A DNA stretch of 64,000 bases from Actinoplanes sichuanensis (GCF_033097365.1 NZ_AP028461.1:8742001-8806000), one strand, 5' to 3'. Positions 8,555 through 17,408 are shown, counted from the first letter of the stretch. Made by a program: numbers and translations. Notes: generated from the letters alone by a model not told the origin.

Positions 8555-9473
8555 AGCGGATCCTGGGGTCGAGGGCGGCGTAGAGCAGGTCGACGACGAG
8601 GTTCATCACCAGGAAGACGATCACCAGGACACTGACGAAGCCGACCACCATCGGCCCATCCTCGGTCCGGATCCCCTGGGCGAGCTTGGAACCGACGCCC
8701 GGGATGTTGAAGACCTCCTCGGTGACCAGCGCGCCGGACATCAGCACACCCAGGTCGACACCGATCAGGGTGATGAGCGGGATCAGCGAGTTGCGCAGCA
8801 CGTGCACCCAGATGATCCGGCGTGGCGCCAGGCCCTTGGCCCGGGCGGTCCGGACGTAGTCGGCACCCAGGTTCTCCACCACCGAGGTACGGGTGACCCG
8901 GAGCTGGGTGGCCACCACCGTGGTGGCCAGCACGATGGCCGGCAGCAGCAGTGCGTAGAAGGAGGCGTTGCGGGACGCGGTGGCCGGGAACCAGTCCAGT
9001 TCCATGGCGAAGATCCACTGGGCGACCGGGGCGAGGACGACGATCGGCAGGGCCAGCAGCAGGAGCGTGAAGGCCAGGGCGCCGTTGTCGAAGACGCCGC
9101 CGCGGCGGATGGCCGACCAGACGCCGGCGGCGAGCGCGAGTACACCCGCGATGACCAGGGCCATCAGCGCCAGCCGTACGGTCACCGGCCAGGCGGTCTC
9201 GAGCAGGGCGGAGATCTCCCGCCCGGAGATCGACTCGCCGAGATCACCGGTGAGCAGGTTCGTCATGTAGTGCCAGTACTGACCGAGAAAACCCTCGTCG
9301 AGATGGTAACGCTCAGTGAGGGCTTCTCGCAGAGAGTCACTGACTGGTTTCTCGCCCGCCAGCGCCTGGATGGGGTCGTCCTGGTTGGCGAACATCAGCG
9401 CGAATACCACGAAGGTGGCCCCGAAGAACGTCAGGATCATCTGCAGTAGGCGCCGCACGATGTAGCGGAACAT
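8547..9473 (-). CDS. dppB: Peptide ABC transporter permease (DppB/OppB type)
   Basis: 308 aa from ATG 9473 (starts MFRYIVRRLL, the usual DppB N-terminus). An in-frame upstream ATG at 9542 would add 23 residues and cannot be excluded. Six hydrophobic segments, with EAA loop YVRTARAKGLAPRRIIWVHVLRN. Forms the membrane pore with DppC. It is 129 bp downstream of dppA, with a hairpin in between. Confidence 0.92.
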   Translation of the reverse strand: MFRYIVRRLLQMILTFFGATFVVFALMFANQDDPIQALAGEKPVSDSLREALTERYHLDEGFLGQYWHYMTNLLTGDLGESISGREISALLETAWPVTVRLALMALVIAGVLALAAGVWSAIRRGGVFDNGALAFTLLLLALPIVVLAPVAQWIFAMELDWFPATASRNASFYALLLPAIVLATTVVATQLRVTRTSVVENLGADYVRTARAKGLAPRRIIWVHVLRNSLIPLITLIGVDLGVLMSGALVTEEVFNIPGVGSKLAQGIRTEDGPMVVGFVSVLVIVFLVMNLVVDLLYAALDPRIRYE

Positions 9474-9548
9474 ACGGATTCGAACTTCTTCCGCGGAGGG
9501 AGCGCCGGCCTCGTGAGCCGGCGACGGGAAAGGTCGGGTCACACAGTA

Positions 9549-9583
9549 GTGGCGTCACGGTCGCATACGCTCCGTGACGCCAC
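9549..9583 (-). terminator. Intra-operon hairpin between dppA and dppB
   Basis: Perfect 12-bp stem (9549-9560 with 9572-9583) and an 11-nt loop in the 129-bp dppA-dppB spacer. Such hairpins commonly let the binding protein be made in excess of the membrane complex by partial termination or 3'-end protection. Function inferred. Confidence 0.6.
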
Positions 9584-9602
9584 CAGTGTGCAATCGGTCA
9601 GA

Positions 9603-11237
9603 TCAGGCGACCGTTTCGATCTCGTACAGGTCGACCTTGCTGAACAGGTCCATCTCGACGTTCGCGACCCGCTCGGAGTAGCCGAACACGTTCTGGCCGT
9701 ACCGCAGCGGGATGACCGGCATCTCCTCGGCGAGAATGTCCTCGGCCGCCTGCCACTTCTTGATCGACGCCTCGGGGGTGGGCGCCGCCGAGCCCTGCTT
9801 GACCAGGGTGTCGAACGCGGTGTTGGACCAGCCGTAGTAGTTCGAGCCGCCGTTGGTGCCGTACAGCGGGTTGAGGTAGTTCTCCATCAGCGGGTAGTCC
9901 ATGATCCAGCCGAGACGGATCAGCCCGATGTCCTGGTGGTTCTGCAGCTTCTCCTGCATGACCGCGAACTTCGGCTCCTGCTCGCCGATGCACTTGACCT
10001 GCAGCGACGCACGGATCTGGTTGCAGGTCGCGTCGACCCAGGACTTGTGACCACCGTCGACGTTGTAGGTGATCTTGATTTCTTCCGGGCCGCCGTTCTC
10101 CCGGTACAGATCACGGGCCTTCGTCGGGCTGTAGTCGCAGGCCTCGCCGCAACTGCCCTCTCGGAAGCCGGCCACCACGGGCGAGACGAACGACTTCGCG
10201 GCGGTACGGGACCCGAGGAAGATCTGCGACGCGATCTCCTCCCGGTTGATCGCCATCGAGATCGCCTTACGCACGTTGGCGTTCTTGTACTGCGGGAGGA
10301 AGGTCGGGAAGCCGATGAACTCGAAGACCGAGTTCTCGCTCTTCTGGAACCGCTCACCGAGGTCGGCCGGCGCGTTGGCCAGGGCGTCCGTCGGGATGGT
10401 GGTCTGCACGTCGAGGTTGTTGCTGACCAGGTCGGCGTACGCCGCCATCTGGTCGCCGTAGATCTTCCAGGTGACGCCGTCGATCTTCGGGACCACACCC
10501 TTGAAGTCGGCGTACTTCTCCACGACGATCTTGTCGTCGTGCTCCCAACTGCCCTTCATCTTGAAGGGACCGTTGCCGATCAGCTTCTCCTCGAACCCCT
10601 TGGCGATCACGCCGTCAGAGGAGAAGGCCGCGTTGGGCAGCGGGTAGAACACGGAGTAGGCGATCACCGACTTGAAACTGGCGAACGGGGCGGAGAGCGT
10701 CACGCTGAAGGTCAGGTCGTCGATCTTCTTCAGGCCGGACATCTTGTTGGTGGTCGGCTCCGGCGCCTTCTCCGGACCATCACCGTCGGGGTCGAGCGGG
10801 TTCAGGTCGGTGTACCCGGCGATCCGATCGAAGAAGTAGCCGCCGCCCTGGGCGTTGGGCTTGTAGGCGCCGTAGTTCCACGCGTTGATGTAGTTGTCCG
10901 CGGTGACCGGCTCGCCGTTGTGGAAGGTGAAGCCCGGCTTGAGCTTGATGGTCCACACCCGGTTGTTCTTCGTCACCGAGATCTTCTCGGCCGCGATCTC
11001 GACCGGCTTCTTCTCCGCGTCGAAGCTGACCAGCGGGTAGAAGAGGGAGTTGAGCACCTGCGCGCTGCTGCTGTCGGTGGCGTTGGTGGGAAGAAGGTGC
11101 TGCGGCTCAGCAATGCCGATCACGACCGTGTTGGCGGTGTTCGTCGGATCCTCCGAGTCCCCACCGCCACAACCTGCGACCAACAAGGAGATGGCGGCCG
11201 CTACGGCCGCCATCTTCCACGGGCGTTTCCCAAGCAT
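9603..11237 (-). CDS. dppA: Peptide ABC transporter substrate-binding lipoprotein (DppA/OppA type)
   Basis: 544-aa family 5 extracellular solute-binding protein that captures peptides and delivers them to DppBC. ATG 11237 is preceded by GGAGG; the in-frame upstream extension lacks this. A lipoprotein signal with lipobox LVAGC near residue 21 is followed by a Gly/Ser/Asp linker. Family features include WTIKLKPGFTFHNGEPVTA and the RKAISMAINREEI segment. First gene of the leftward dppABCDF operon. Substrate class is inferred from family only. Confidence 0.93.
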   Translation of the reverse strand: MLGKRPWKMAAVAAAISLLVAGCGGGDSEDPTNTANTVVIGIAEPQHLLPTNATDSSSAQVLNSLFYPLVSFDAEKKPVEIAAEKISVTKNNRVWTIKLKPGFTFHNGEPVTADNYINAWNYGAYKPNAQGGGYFFDRIAGYTDLNPLDPDGDGPEKAPEPTTNKMSGLKKIDDLTFSVTLSAPFASFKSVIAYSVFYPLPNAAFSSDGVIAKGFEEKLIGNGPFKMKGSWEHDDKIVVEKYADFKGVVPKIDGVTWKIYGDQMAAYADLVSNNLDVQTTIPTDALANAPADLGERFQKSENSVFEFIGFPTFLPQYKNANVRKAISMAINREEIASQIFLGSRTAAKSFVSPVVAGFREGSCGEACDYSPTKARDLYRENGGPEEIKITYNVDGGHKSWVDATCNQIRASLQVKCIGEQEPKFAVMQEKLQNHQDIGLIRLGWIMDYPLMENYLNPLYGTNGGSNYYGWSNTAFDTLVKQGSAAPTPEASIKKWQAAEDILAEEMPVIPLRYGQNVFGYSERVANVEMDLFSKVDLYEIETVA

Positions 11238-11480
11238 GGGAGAGCCTCCTTCAGGGGCGCTCACGAGGGGTGTGTGAGTAGCAGCCACTGTGACACAGAG
11301 GCATCAAAACCCGGAGCGCCGTTACCAAGCCGATATTGGGCGTCTACGTGCGCAGAAATCCGCATGAGCGACCGTTTAGGCGGGTTTACCCACTCTGAAC
11401 AGGGATAACTCCATGCGGCTTCCAGCGCAGCACGGAGCGCAGCCTATCTGAAAAACCCTCAAGAAACCTGCCCGGAAGGG

Positions 11481-12149
11481 TCAGACCAGACGCCGATCGG
11501 CGGCCCATCGTGACAGTTCGTAACGGTTACTCATCTGCAATTTACGCAGAACGTTCGAAACGTGCGTCTCGACGGTCTTGATGGAGATGAACAACTCCTT
11601 GGCGATCTCCTTGTACGCATACCCCCGGGCCAGCAGGCGCAGAACCTCACGCTCGCGGTTGGTGAGCTGGTCCAGCTCCGGGTCGGCCACCGGCACGTCG
11701 GGCCGGGAGGCGAACGCGTCCAGCACGAACCCGGCCAGCCGCGGGCTGAACACCGCGTCGCCGTCGGCCACCCGGCGCACCGCGGCGGCCAGCTCGTCCG
11801 GCGAGATCGTCTTGGTCACATAACCACGGGCGCCGGCCCGGATGAGACCGATCACATCCTCCGCGGCGTCGGACACCGACAGAGCCAGGAACTTGACCTG
11901 CGGGTGGGAACGGCGCACCGACTCCAGCACCGCCCGGCCACCGCCATCGGGCATGTGCACGTCGAGCAACACCACATCCGGCTGCACCGCGGCGATCCGG
12001 CTGATCGCCTCGCTCACCGTGCTCGCCTCCCCCACCACGTCGACGTGCACGCCCAGTTCGGCGCGCACCCCGGCGCGGAACATCGCGTGGTCGTCGACCA
12101 GGAAGACGTTGAGCCGACGGGCTTCCGGCTCGGTCACGGGCTCGCTCAT
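11481..12149 (-). CDS. Two-component response regulator, NarL/LuxR family
   Basis: 222 aa. Receiver domain with acidic pair D19-D20 and phosphoacceptor D63 (VVLLDVHMPDGGG); C-terminal LuxR-type HTH (LTNREREVLRLLARG...YKEIAKELFISIKTVETHVSNVLRKL). It is translationally coupled (ATGA) to the kinase just upstream. By analogy with other PspC-kinase pairs it probably controls cell-envelope stress genes, perhaps including the divergent PspC membrane operon; the targets are not visible. Confidence 0.9.
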   Translation of the reverse strand: MSEPVTEPEARRLNVFLVDDHAMFRAGVRAELGVHVDVVGEASTVSEAISRIAAVQPDVVLLDVHMPDGGGRAVLESVRRSHPQVKFLALSVSDAAEDVIGLIRAGARGYVTKTISPDELAAAVRRVADGDAVFSPRLAGFVLDAFASRPDVPVADPELDQLTNREREVLRLLARGYAYKEIAKELFISIKTVETHVSNVLRKLQMSNRYELSRWAADRRLV

Positions 12150-13405
12150 CGCACAGACTCCTTACCAGCGGTCACACTCTCCCGCGACACGGGAAGCATG
12201 AGCCGCACCTCCGTACCGTCTCCGGGGGCGCTGCGGATCTCGGCTCGCCCACCGTGACGCTGCATGCGCCCGATGATCGACCCCCGCACCCCGTGCCGGG
12301 TGTCCGCCACGCCGCTGAGATCGAAGCCGGCGCCGCGGTCCCGTACGAAGACGCTCAATTCATCCTCCTCCACCTCGGCGTAGAGGGAAACCGTCTGCAC
12401 ACCCGCGTGCCGGGCGGCGTTGACGAGCGCCTCCCGCCCCGCCGCGACCAGTGCGGCCACCCGCTCGTCGCACTGGGTGTCACCGACCACGACGGTCTCC
12501 ACGGTGATCGCGTAGGTGTCCTCCACCTCGGCGGCGGCCTGCTCCAGCGCGGCGGCGAACCGCTCGGTCGGCGAGGCGGTCGGCTTGTAGAGCCAGTTGC
12601 GGAGGCTGCGCTCCTGCCCGCGGGCCAGGCGCTGCACCTCCTTGATGTCGGTGGAGTTGCGCTGGATCAGGGCGAGCGTGTGCAGCACCTGGTCGTGGAT
12701 CATGGCGGCCAGCTCGGCTCGCTCCTGTTCCCGGATCCGGCCCTCACGCTCGGCGCGCAACTGGCCGAAGGTACGCCAGACCAGCGGCGCGACCACCACA
12801 CCGACACCGAGCAACCCGACGAAGGCGAAGATCACACCGTTGAAGACGGCGGAGAACGAGTCGGTGGGCGAATAGACCGCCACCACGCCGATGATGCCGA
12901 CGGCGACCAGGATGCCGCCGCCGATGAACCGGAAGACGAACGAACGCCTGTCGGTCTCCGACACCATCGCCGTGAACCACGGGGTGGAAGCGAGATTCTC
13001 CGACTGCGCGTCGCGGCGGCTCGGGTCCGACTGGTGCCAGATCACACCGGCACCGACCGCGATCACCGCGATCATCCAGCCGGCCGTGGTGGCGCCCTGA
13101 TCCTCGAAGAGCTGGGCCTGCAACAGGATCACGCCCATGCCGATCGCCGCGAACGGCATCAGCGCACCCAGGTCACGGCGGGCCGGCACCTCCTGGTTAC
13201 GCGCCTCCTGCGGCAGGACCGCCCAGTAGGCCGCGTAGAGCAGCAGGCCGAGGGCGTTGAAACCGAGCAGGACGACGAGCGTGATCCGGACAGCCAGCAC
13301 CGGCACGCCGAGGTGGCGCGCCAGACCGGCGGCGACCCCGGCCACGATGCGGTGGTCACGCGGCCGGTACAGCCGGCGCGGCGGTGGTGCGGCAGCGGTA
13401 CTCAC
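12146..13405 (-). CDS. Sensor histidine kinase with N-terminal PspC domain
   Basis: 419 aa from GTG 13405. PspC domain (RLYRPRDHRIVAGVAAGLARHLG, then a membrane segment) at residues about 10-70, further membrane segments to about residue 215, then a HisKA_3-type helix with the phospho-His in AAMIHDQVLHTL. The C-terminal HATPase domain contains HGVRGSIIGRM and GDGTEV. The start is uncertain: an in-frame ATG at 13450 would add 15 residues. GGAGG abuts GTG 13405 too closely to be a normal ribosome binding site, so a leaderless start is possible. ATGA-coupled to the regulator. Confidence 0.87.
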   Translation of the reverse strand: MSTAAAPPPRRLYRPRDHRIVAGVAAGLARHLGVPVLAVRITLVVLLGFNALGLLLYAAYWAVLPQEARNQEVPARRDLGALMPFAAIGMGVILLQAQLFEDQGATTAGWMIAVIAVGAGVIWHQSDPSRRDAQSENLASTPWFTAMVSETDRRSFVFRFIGGGILVAVGIIGVVAVYSPTDSFSAVFNGVIFAFVGLLGVGVVVAPLVWRTFGQLRAEREGRIREQERAELAAMIHDQVLHTLALIQRNSTDIKEVQRLARGQERSLRNWLYKPTASPTERFAAALEQAAAEVEDTYAITVETVVVGDTQCDERVAALVAAGREALVNAARHAGVQTVSLYAEVEEDELSVFVRDRGAGFDLSGVADTRHGVRGSIIGRMQRHGGRAEIRSAPGDGTEVRLMLPVSRESVTAGKESVR

Positions 13406-13537
13406 CCTCCGATCGTCACACGTGAGGCAAGAGCGGGCCACGGGGAACATCCCGGGTACTCGCGCCGGATATCTCAGGGTGCCCTCAGGGTCGGTGCCGG
13501 AAGCGGCTGGGGTGGTCGGGCGAGCAGGATCGAGAAC

Positions 13538-14899
13538 ATGAACGACGAACCGTCCGGTGCCGGTCCCAAGAAGGATGACCAGGCGCCTTCCGACCAGCCC
13601 GGCGGCGGCTTCCCGCCCGGATCCAACGTTCCCCCCTGGGTCTCCGCGGCCTCCGCCGCCTGGGCCCGCCAGCAGCTGATCCGTCCCCGGCAGGGGCGAT
13701 ACGTGGCAGGCGTCTGCGGCGCCGTGGCCCGGGCGACCAACACCGACCCGATCCTGTGGCGGGTCCTGCTCGGCGTTCTGGCCGTCCTCGGCGGCAGCGG
13801 TGTCCTGCTCTACCTGATCGGCTGGCTGATCATGCCGTCCGAGGGCGACACCGCCTCACCCGTCGAGTCACTGCTCGGCAAGGGTCGCTCCGGCATGCAA
13901 CCGCTCTCGGTGATGCTGCTCGGCGGGGCCGCACTGATCACCTTCGCCTTCATCGTCAACACCACAGCGCAGTCCGTCGTGCTCGCCGCGGCGGTGATCG
14001 TGGGTGCGTTCCTGCTGGTCAAAAGGGGTGCAGTGCCCTCCTCCCCGGCCGCTCCACCGCCGCCCGGCGCACCACCCGCCCCGCCGGCGCCGGGCGCCGA
14101 GGAGCCGACGGTGGCGTTCGTGGCGGCGCCCGCGGCCGCACCGGCCGGTGAACAGGTGAGCCCGCCTTCGGCGTACATCCCGCCCGCGCCGCCGCCCCCG
14201 CCGACCGGAGGCTTCCGGCCGCCGTTCGCGCCGCACGGCCCGTTCGCCGGGCCCACCCCACCGCCGCCCCCGCCACCCGCACCGCCCCGCCCGCCGAAAC
14301 CGCCGAAGGAGCGGTCGATCCTCGGCCGCCTCACGTTCTTCGCCGTCGTCATGGTCACCGGCCTGATCGGTGCGGTGGACATGAGCGGGGTGGATGTGGA
14401 CATCTCCGCCTACTTCGCGGCCGCGCTGGTCACCACCGCGCTCGGGCTGATCGTCGGCGCCTGGTTCGGCCGGGCCCGCGGGCTGATCGCGCTTGCCATC
14501 GTGCTGAGCTTCGCGCTGGGCGTGTCGTCCGGGCTGGAGCGCTTCGGCAGTGACTGGGCGCCGAGTGTCTACCGGCCGACCACGCTGGCCGGGGTCGCCG
14601 ACGGCTACCAGTTCGATGTCGGCAACGTCACCCTGGACCTGCGTCAGGTCGACTTCACCGGGCAGACCCAGGCCACCTCCATCGACATGAAGCTCGGCCA
14701 GCTCAAGGTGCTGCTGCCGGCGAATGTCGACGCCACCGTCGAGGCCGGTGTCGAGGGCGGCCGGCTGGTGCTCTTCAACCAGGAGTACGCCGACAGTTCG
14801 TACCGTCAGGCCACCGACCTGGGTCGGGACGGCGCCGGCGGCGGCACTCTCAACCTGGACATCCGTCTCGAGGCCGGAAACGTGGAGGTGATCCGATGA
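13538..14899 (+). CDS. PspC-domain multi-pass membrane protein with LiaF-like C-terminal domain
   Basis: 453 aa from ATG 13538 (starts MNDEPSGAG). The N-terminus is hydrophilic; a PspC domain follows at about residues 45-110 (RYVAGVCGAVARATNTDPILWRV and a membrane helix), with more membrane helices and a Pro/Ala-rich cytoplasmic linker (about 165-255, several poly-Pro runs). Three further hydrophobic segments precede a C-terminal beta-rich domain (NVTLDLRQVDFTG...IDMKLGQLKVLLP) resembling the LiaF/toastrack output domain. It is divergent from the PspC kinase with 132 bp between, suggesting a membrane-stress sensing module. Confidence 0.85.
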   Translation: MNDEPSGAGPKKDDQAPSDQPGGGFPPGSNVPPWVSAASAAWARQQLIRPRQGRYVAGVCGAVARATNTDPILWRVLLGVLAVLGGSGVLLYLIGWLIMPSEGDTASPVESLLGKGRSGMQPLSVMLLGGAALITFAFIVNTTAQSVVLAAAVIVGAFLLVKRGAVPSSPAAPPPPGAPPAPPAPGAEEPTVAFVAAPAAAPAGEQVSPPSAYIPPAPPPPPTGGFRPPFAPHGPFAGPTPPPPPPPAPPRPPKPPKERSILGRLTFFAVVMVTGLIGAVDMSGVDVDISAYFAAALVTTALGLIVGAWFGRARGLIALAIVLSFALGVSSGLERFGSDWAPSVYRPTTLAGVADGYQFDVGNVTLDLRQVDFTGQTQATSIDMKLGQLKVLLPANVDATVEAGVEGGRLVLFNQEYADSSYRQATDLGRDGAGGGTLNLDIRLEAGNVEVIR

Positions 14900-15240
14900 A
14901 GCCGCACCGGATGGACGGGGTGTCGCTGACCTTCGGCCTGATCTTCCTGCTGATCCCGCTCTGGTGGGCGGCCTCCCAGGTGATCACCCTGCAGTTGCCG
15001 GCGGTCGGCTGGATCGTGGCCGGTGGGCTCATCTTCTTCGGCGTGGTCGGCCTGCTCGGGGCGATCCGCTCGGGCCGTCGCGAGATGCCGCCGGCCCCGG
15101 TCCCGGCCACCGCCACGGTCGAGACACACGGTGATCTGCCGCCCGAGATGCACGCCGAGATCGTGCAGGAGCTGCTCGACGACCCGGCCGACAGGTTCGC
15201 CCGGGAGCAGCATTCCACCGAGCAGCCCCGCCGGGATTGA
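14896..15240 (+). CDS. Small two-helix membrane protein
   Basis: 114 aa; ATGA overlap with the preceding PspC gene. Two hydrophobic segments (about 10-28 and 36-58) and an acidic C-terminal cytoplasmic tail. No family recognised; probably an accessory to the adjacent PspC protein. Confidence 0.8.
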   Translation: MKPHRMDGVSLTFGLIFLLIPLWWAASQVITLQLPAVGWIVAGGLIFFGVVGLLGAIRSGRREMPPAPVPATATVETHGDLPPEMHAEIVQELLDDPADRFAREQHSTEQPRRD

Positions 15241-15258
15241 GCTTTTCGACAGGGCAAG

Positions 15259-15293
15259 GCCCCGCCCACGGGACGACCATCCGTGGGCGGGGC
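15259..15293 (+). terminator. Terminator of the PspC membrane operon
   Basis: Perfect 13-bp stem gccccgcccacgg (15259-15271) with its complement at 15281-15293 and a 9-nt loop, 19 bp after the stop codon. Confidence 0.75.
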
Positions 15294-15295
15294 AA

Positions 15296-15301
15296 TATGC
15301 T
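15296..15301 (+). promoter_or_regulatory. -10 box for a leaderless psd transcript
   Basis: TATGCT ends 6 nt before the psd ATG, and no ribosome binding site is present; this is typical of a leaderless start. It sits immediately after the upstream terminator. Confidence 0.5.
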
Positions 15302-15307
15302 CGCTTA

Positions 15308-16555
15308 ATGACCGCGTTTCCGACCGTTTCCGTGGCGCCCGTCCCCGGCGTGGGTGACCGGGCCGCCCGCGCCCTGACCGCCGAGTTCGCCCGGCAGAAC
15401 GCGGCCACGTCCGCTCTGCTGGTCGGCGCCGACCACGCCTCGACCGTGGTGGCCGTGGCCGTCGAGGCCCTGCTTCCGGGTGACACGCTCACCCTCGTTC
15501 CCGGCGTCAACAGCAGCACCGATCTGCTCCGTGGCCACATCACCGGCCTCGGCAGCTGGGTCGCCGACCGGGTGAAGGTCGTGGAGTCCCTCGACGAGGC
15601 CCAGCCGGCCGACGTGGTGATCGTCGGCGAGCCGCTGACCGGCACCGCCGAGGAGGCCCGCAGCCTGATCGACCGGCTCGGTAAGTACCTCGCCGACGGT
15701 GCCGTCCTGTCGCTGGCCGCTCCGGCCGGCCCGGGCCGCACCCAGGGTGCCGCCGCCGAGCTGTTCCGGCAGGGCGCCCTGTTCGGTGTCGGCTCCGACC
15801 TGGTGGTCCGCAACCAGCCGCCGCTGCGCGTGCACAAGCTGCGGTTCAGTCCGGCCGAGGTGTCCACCGCGGCGAAACTGGCTCCCGCCTTCCGCACGTC
15901 GAGCGTGCCGCTGACCCGCACCATGCACATCGACTCCAACGGCGTCGCCGCCGCCGGCATCGCGCTCGGCCTCGCCGCACTGACCCGCCGCGCCCGGCCG
16001 AAATCGAAGCTCTGGCTGGTTCCGGCCCTGCTCGCGGCTCCGGTGGCGGCGTTCTTCCGCGACCCGGAGCGGGACGTCCCGGGCGACCCGACGGCGATCA
16101 CCTCGGCCGCCGACGGCAAGGTCCTCTCGGTCGAGCGGATGCGTGACGAGCGCTTCGGCCCCGACGAGTTCCTCCGGATCGCGGTCTTCCTCTCCGTCTT
16201 CGACGTGCACGTCAACCGGGCGCCGGTGGCCGGCCGGGTCGCCGACTACTTCGTCGAGGAGGGCGGTTACGCCAACGCGGCGACCGCGGCGGCCGAGCAC
16301 AACGTGGCGGCCTACACGGTGCTCGACACCGAACACGGCACGGTCGCGATCGCGCAGCGGACCGGTCTGATCGCCCGCCGAATCGTCCAGCGGGCGCCGG
16401 TCGGCACCCTCCTGGCGAAGGGCGAGCGCTACGGCCTGATCCGATTCGGCTCCCGCACCGACGTCTACCTCCCCGCCGACCGCGCCGAATCCCTGGTCTC
16501 CGTCGGCGAGCGCGTGGTGGGCGGCTCCACCGTGATCGCCCGCTTCAAAAACTGA
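15308..16555 (+). CDS. psd: Phosphatidylserine decarboxylase with extra N-terminal domain
   Basis: Makes phosphatidylethanolamine from phosphatidylserine at the membrane. 415 aa. The C-terminal about 190 residues are the decarboxylase: FFRDPER, the SAADGKVLSVE strand, FDVHVNRAP (catalytic His) and RFGSR with the Gly-Ser autocleavage site near residue 382, which yields the pyruvoyl group and a C-terminal alpha chain of about 34 residues. The N-terminal about 200 residues are not part of PSD; they alternate beta/alpha (SALLVGADHAST, ADVVIVGEPLTG, AVLSLAAPAG) and look like a Rossmann or methyltransferase-type fold without a clear GxGxG. The partner pssA lies convergently downstream. Confidence 0.88.
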   Translation: MTAFPTVSVAPVPGVGDRAARALTAEFARQNAATSALLVGADHASTVVAVAVEALLPGDTLTLVPGVNSSTDLLRGHITGLGSWVADRVKVVESLDEAQPADVVIVGEPLTGTAEEARSLIDRLGKYLADGAVLSLAAPAGPGRTQGAAAELFRQGALFGVGSDLVVRNQPPLRVHKLRFSPAEVSTAAKLAPAFRTSSVPLTRTMHIDSNGVAAAGIALGLAALTRRARPKSKLWLVPALLAAPVAAFFRDPERDVPGDPTAITSAADGKVLSVERMRDERFGPDEFLRIAVFLSVFDVHVNRAPVAGRVADYFVEEGGYANAATAAAEHNVAAYTVLDTEHGTVAIAQRTGLIARRIVQRAPVGTLLAKGERYGLIRFGSRTDVYLPADRAESLVSVGERVVGGSTVIARFKN

Positions 16556-16572
16556 CATTCGGTACGACCAGT

Positions 16573-16603
16573 AAGGCGGCCGTGGCTACCCCGCGGCCGC
16601 CTT
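16573..16603 (+). terminator. Terminator after psd
   Basis: aaggcggccg (16573-16582) pairs with cggccgcctt (16594-16603), 18 bp after the psd stop. The 11-nt loop is GC-rich, and TCTCGTCTC follows. Confidence 0.7.
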
Positions 16604-16739
16604 CTCGTCTCAAGACCAAACCGCGACCGCCGGGCTGATCCGGTGCCCACCACCCCACCCCGCCGGCCGCCACCTTCCAGACACCCACCCACACCTCACT
16701 CACGGCCGCCGCCTCGGGGCACCGCTCCGACGCGGATTG

Positions 16740-16846
16740 CGGACGCCCGCCAACCTCGCAGGTGCCTCACCAACATCCCATCCCGGACACCCGGCCTCCG
16801 TGCAGGCACCCCACCCCGGACCGCGCCTCCTTGCAAGCGCCCCACC
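16740..16846. repeat. Three degenerate ~33-bp direct repeats
   Basis: Starting near 16740, 16783 and 16816, each unit reads roughly cggac-(cc/gcc)-gcctcc-(g/t)tgcaggc-ccccacc. Units 2 and 3 are the closest match. They do not encode a consistent peptide. Confidence 0.45.
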
Positions 16847-17245
16847 GACACCCGCCTGACATTTCGCCGCCTCGAAGGTGCCACCTCGCACGGCTTTGAG
16901 CGTCGACCCAGCTCACATCGCCTCCCGGCGTCACGCTGGAGTTTCTTGGGACTTCGCCTCGACCAGGCAATTCGCAAGATTCACTTCGGATGAGGGCCCA
17001 ACCTTCTCGTGGAGGAGGAGAAGCTCGAGATCCCCTGCCCGACCACAAGCTCACAAGATCAATAGCGTGGGCGAGGTTTATCCGCTTAGCGGCTTCCGGC
17101 ATGGCGAATCCGCTGCGGGCGAGGCTGGACCGGATGACATCGAGACACCCTGGTCAGTAAACCTTCGGGAGCCGTGAACGGAAGCACCCGGACACCGAGC
17201 GGTCCGGCAACGCACCGCAGGGGTCTAGACCGCGGGGAACGCTCG

Positions 17246-17283
17246 ACCCCGCCAGCGCGGTGGCTCGACCGCACCAGCGGGGT
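17246..17283. other. Two-tier hairpin, possible structured RNA
   Basis: Outer stem accccgc/gcggggt (17246-17252 with 17277-17283), a symmetric 4x4 internal loop, then an inner stem gcggt/accgc around ggctcg. There is no promoter or T-tract next to it. The neighbouring ggttcgag is not a tRNA T-arm. Confidence 0.3.
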
Positions 17284-17360
17284 GACCCGCGGTTCGAGCC
17301 GCGCTGCAATATCGAGCCGCAACCGCTTTGCGGGTCCGTGCCGTGGGGCGGAACAAGGCG

Positions 17361-17395
17361 AAAGGCCGCCTCCCTAAAGCAGGGAGCCGGCCTTT
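17361..17395 (-). terminator. Terminator after pssA
   Basis: 15-bp stem with one mismatch (17361-17375 with 17381-17395) around a 5-nt loop, 13 bp beyond the pssA stop. Confidence 0.65.
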
Positions 17396-17408
17396 CGGAT
17401 GGCTGGGA

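Larger units (their letters stand above)
16604..17360. other. Gene-poor interval between psd and pssA
   Basis: About 750 bp with no convincing gene. ORFs on both strands are short, Arg/Pro/Gly-rich and lack ribosome binding sites. The left half is C-rich on the + strand and carries three degenerate direct repeats (16740-16815 and beyond). The stretch 16900-17110 is noticeably lower in GC than the genes around it. The right part contains a structured hairpin (17246-17283). It may be a decayed gene or hold an unannotated RNA; I recognise neither. Confidence 0.5.

Noticed and set aside
12254..13537. Long N-terminal extension of the PspC membrane protein
   Set aside because: It runs antisense to the sensor kinase; the PspC protein starts at ATG 13538.
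16696..17102. Minus-strand ORFs in the psd-pssA gap
   Set aside because: Arg/Gly/Ser-rich, no ribosome binding site, no family resemblance, and composition unlike neighbouring genes.
17287..17303. ggttcgag-like T-loop suggesting a tRNA
   Set aside because: The stem closes on a 6-nt loop and no acceptor, D or anticodon arms fit around it.
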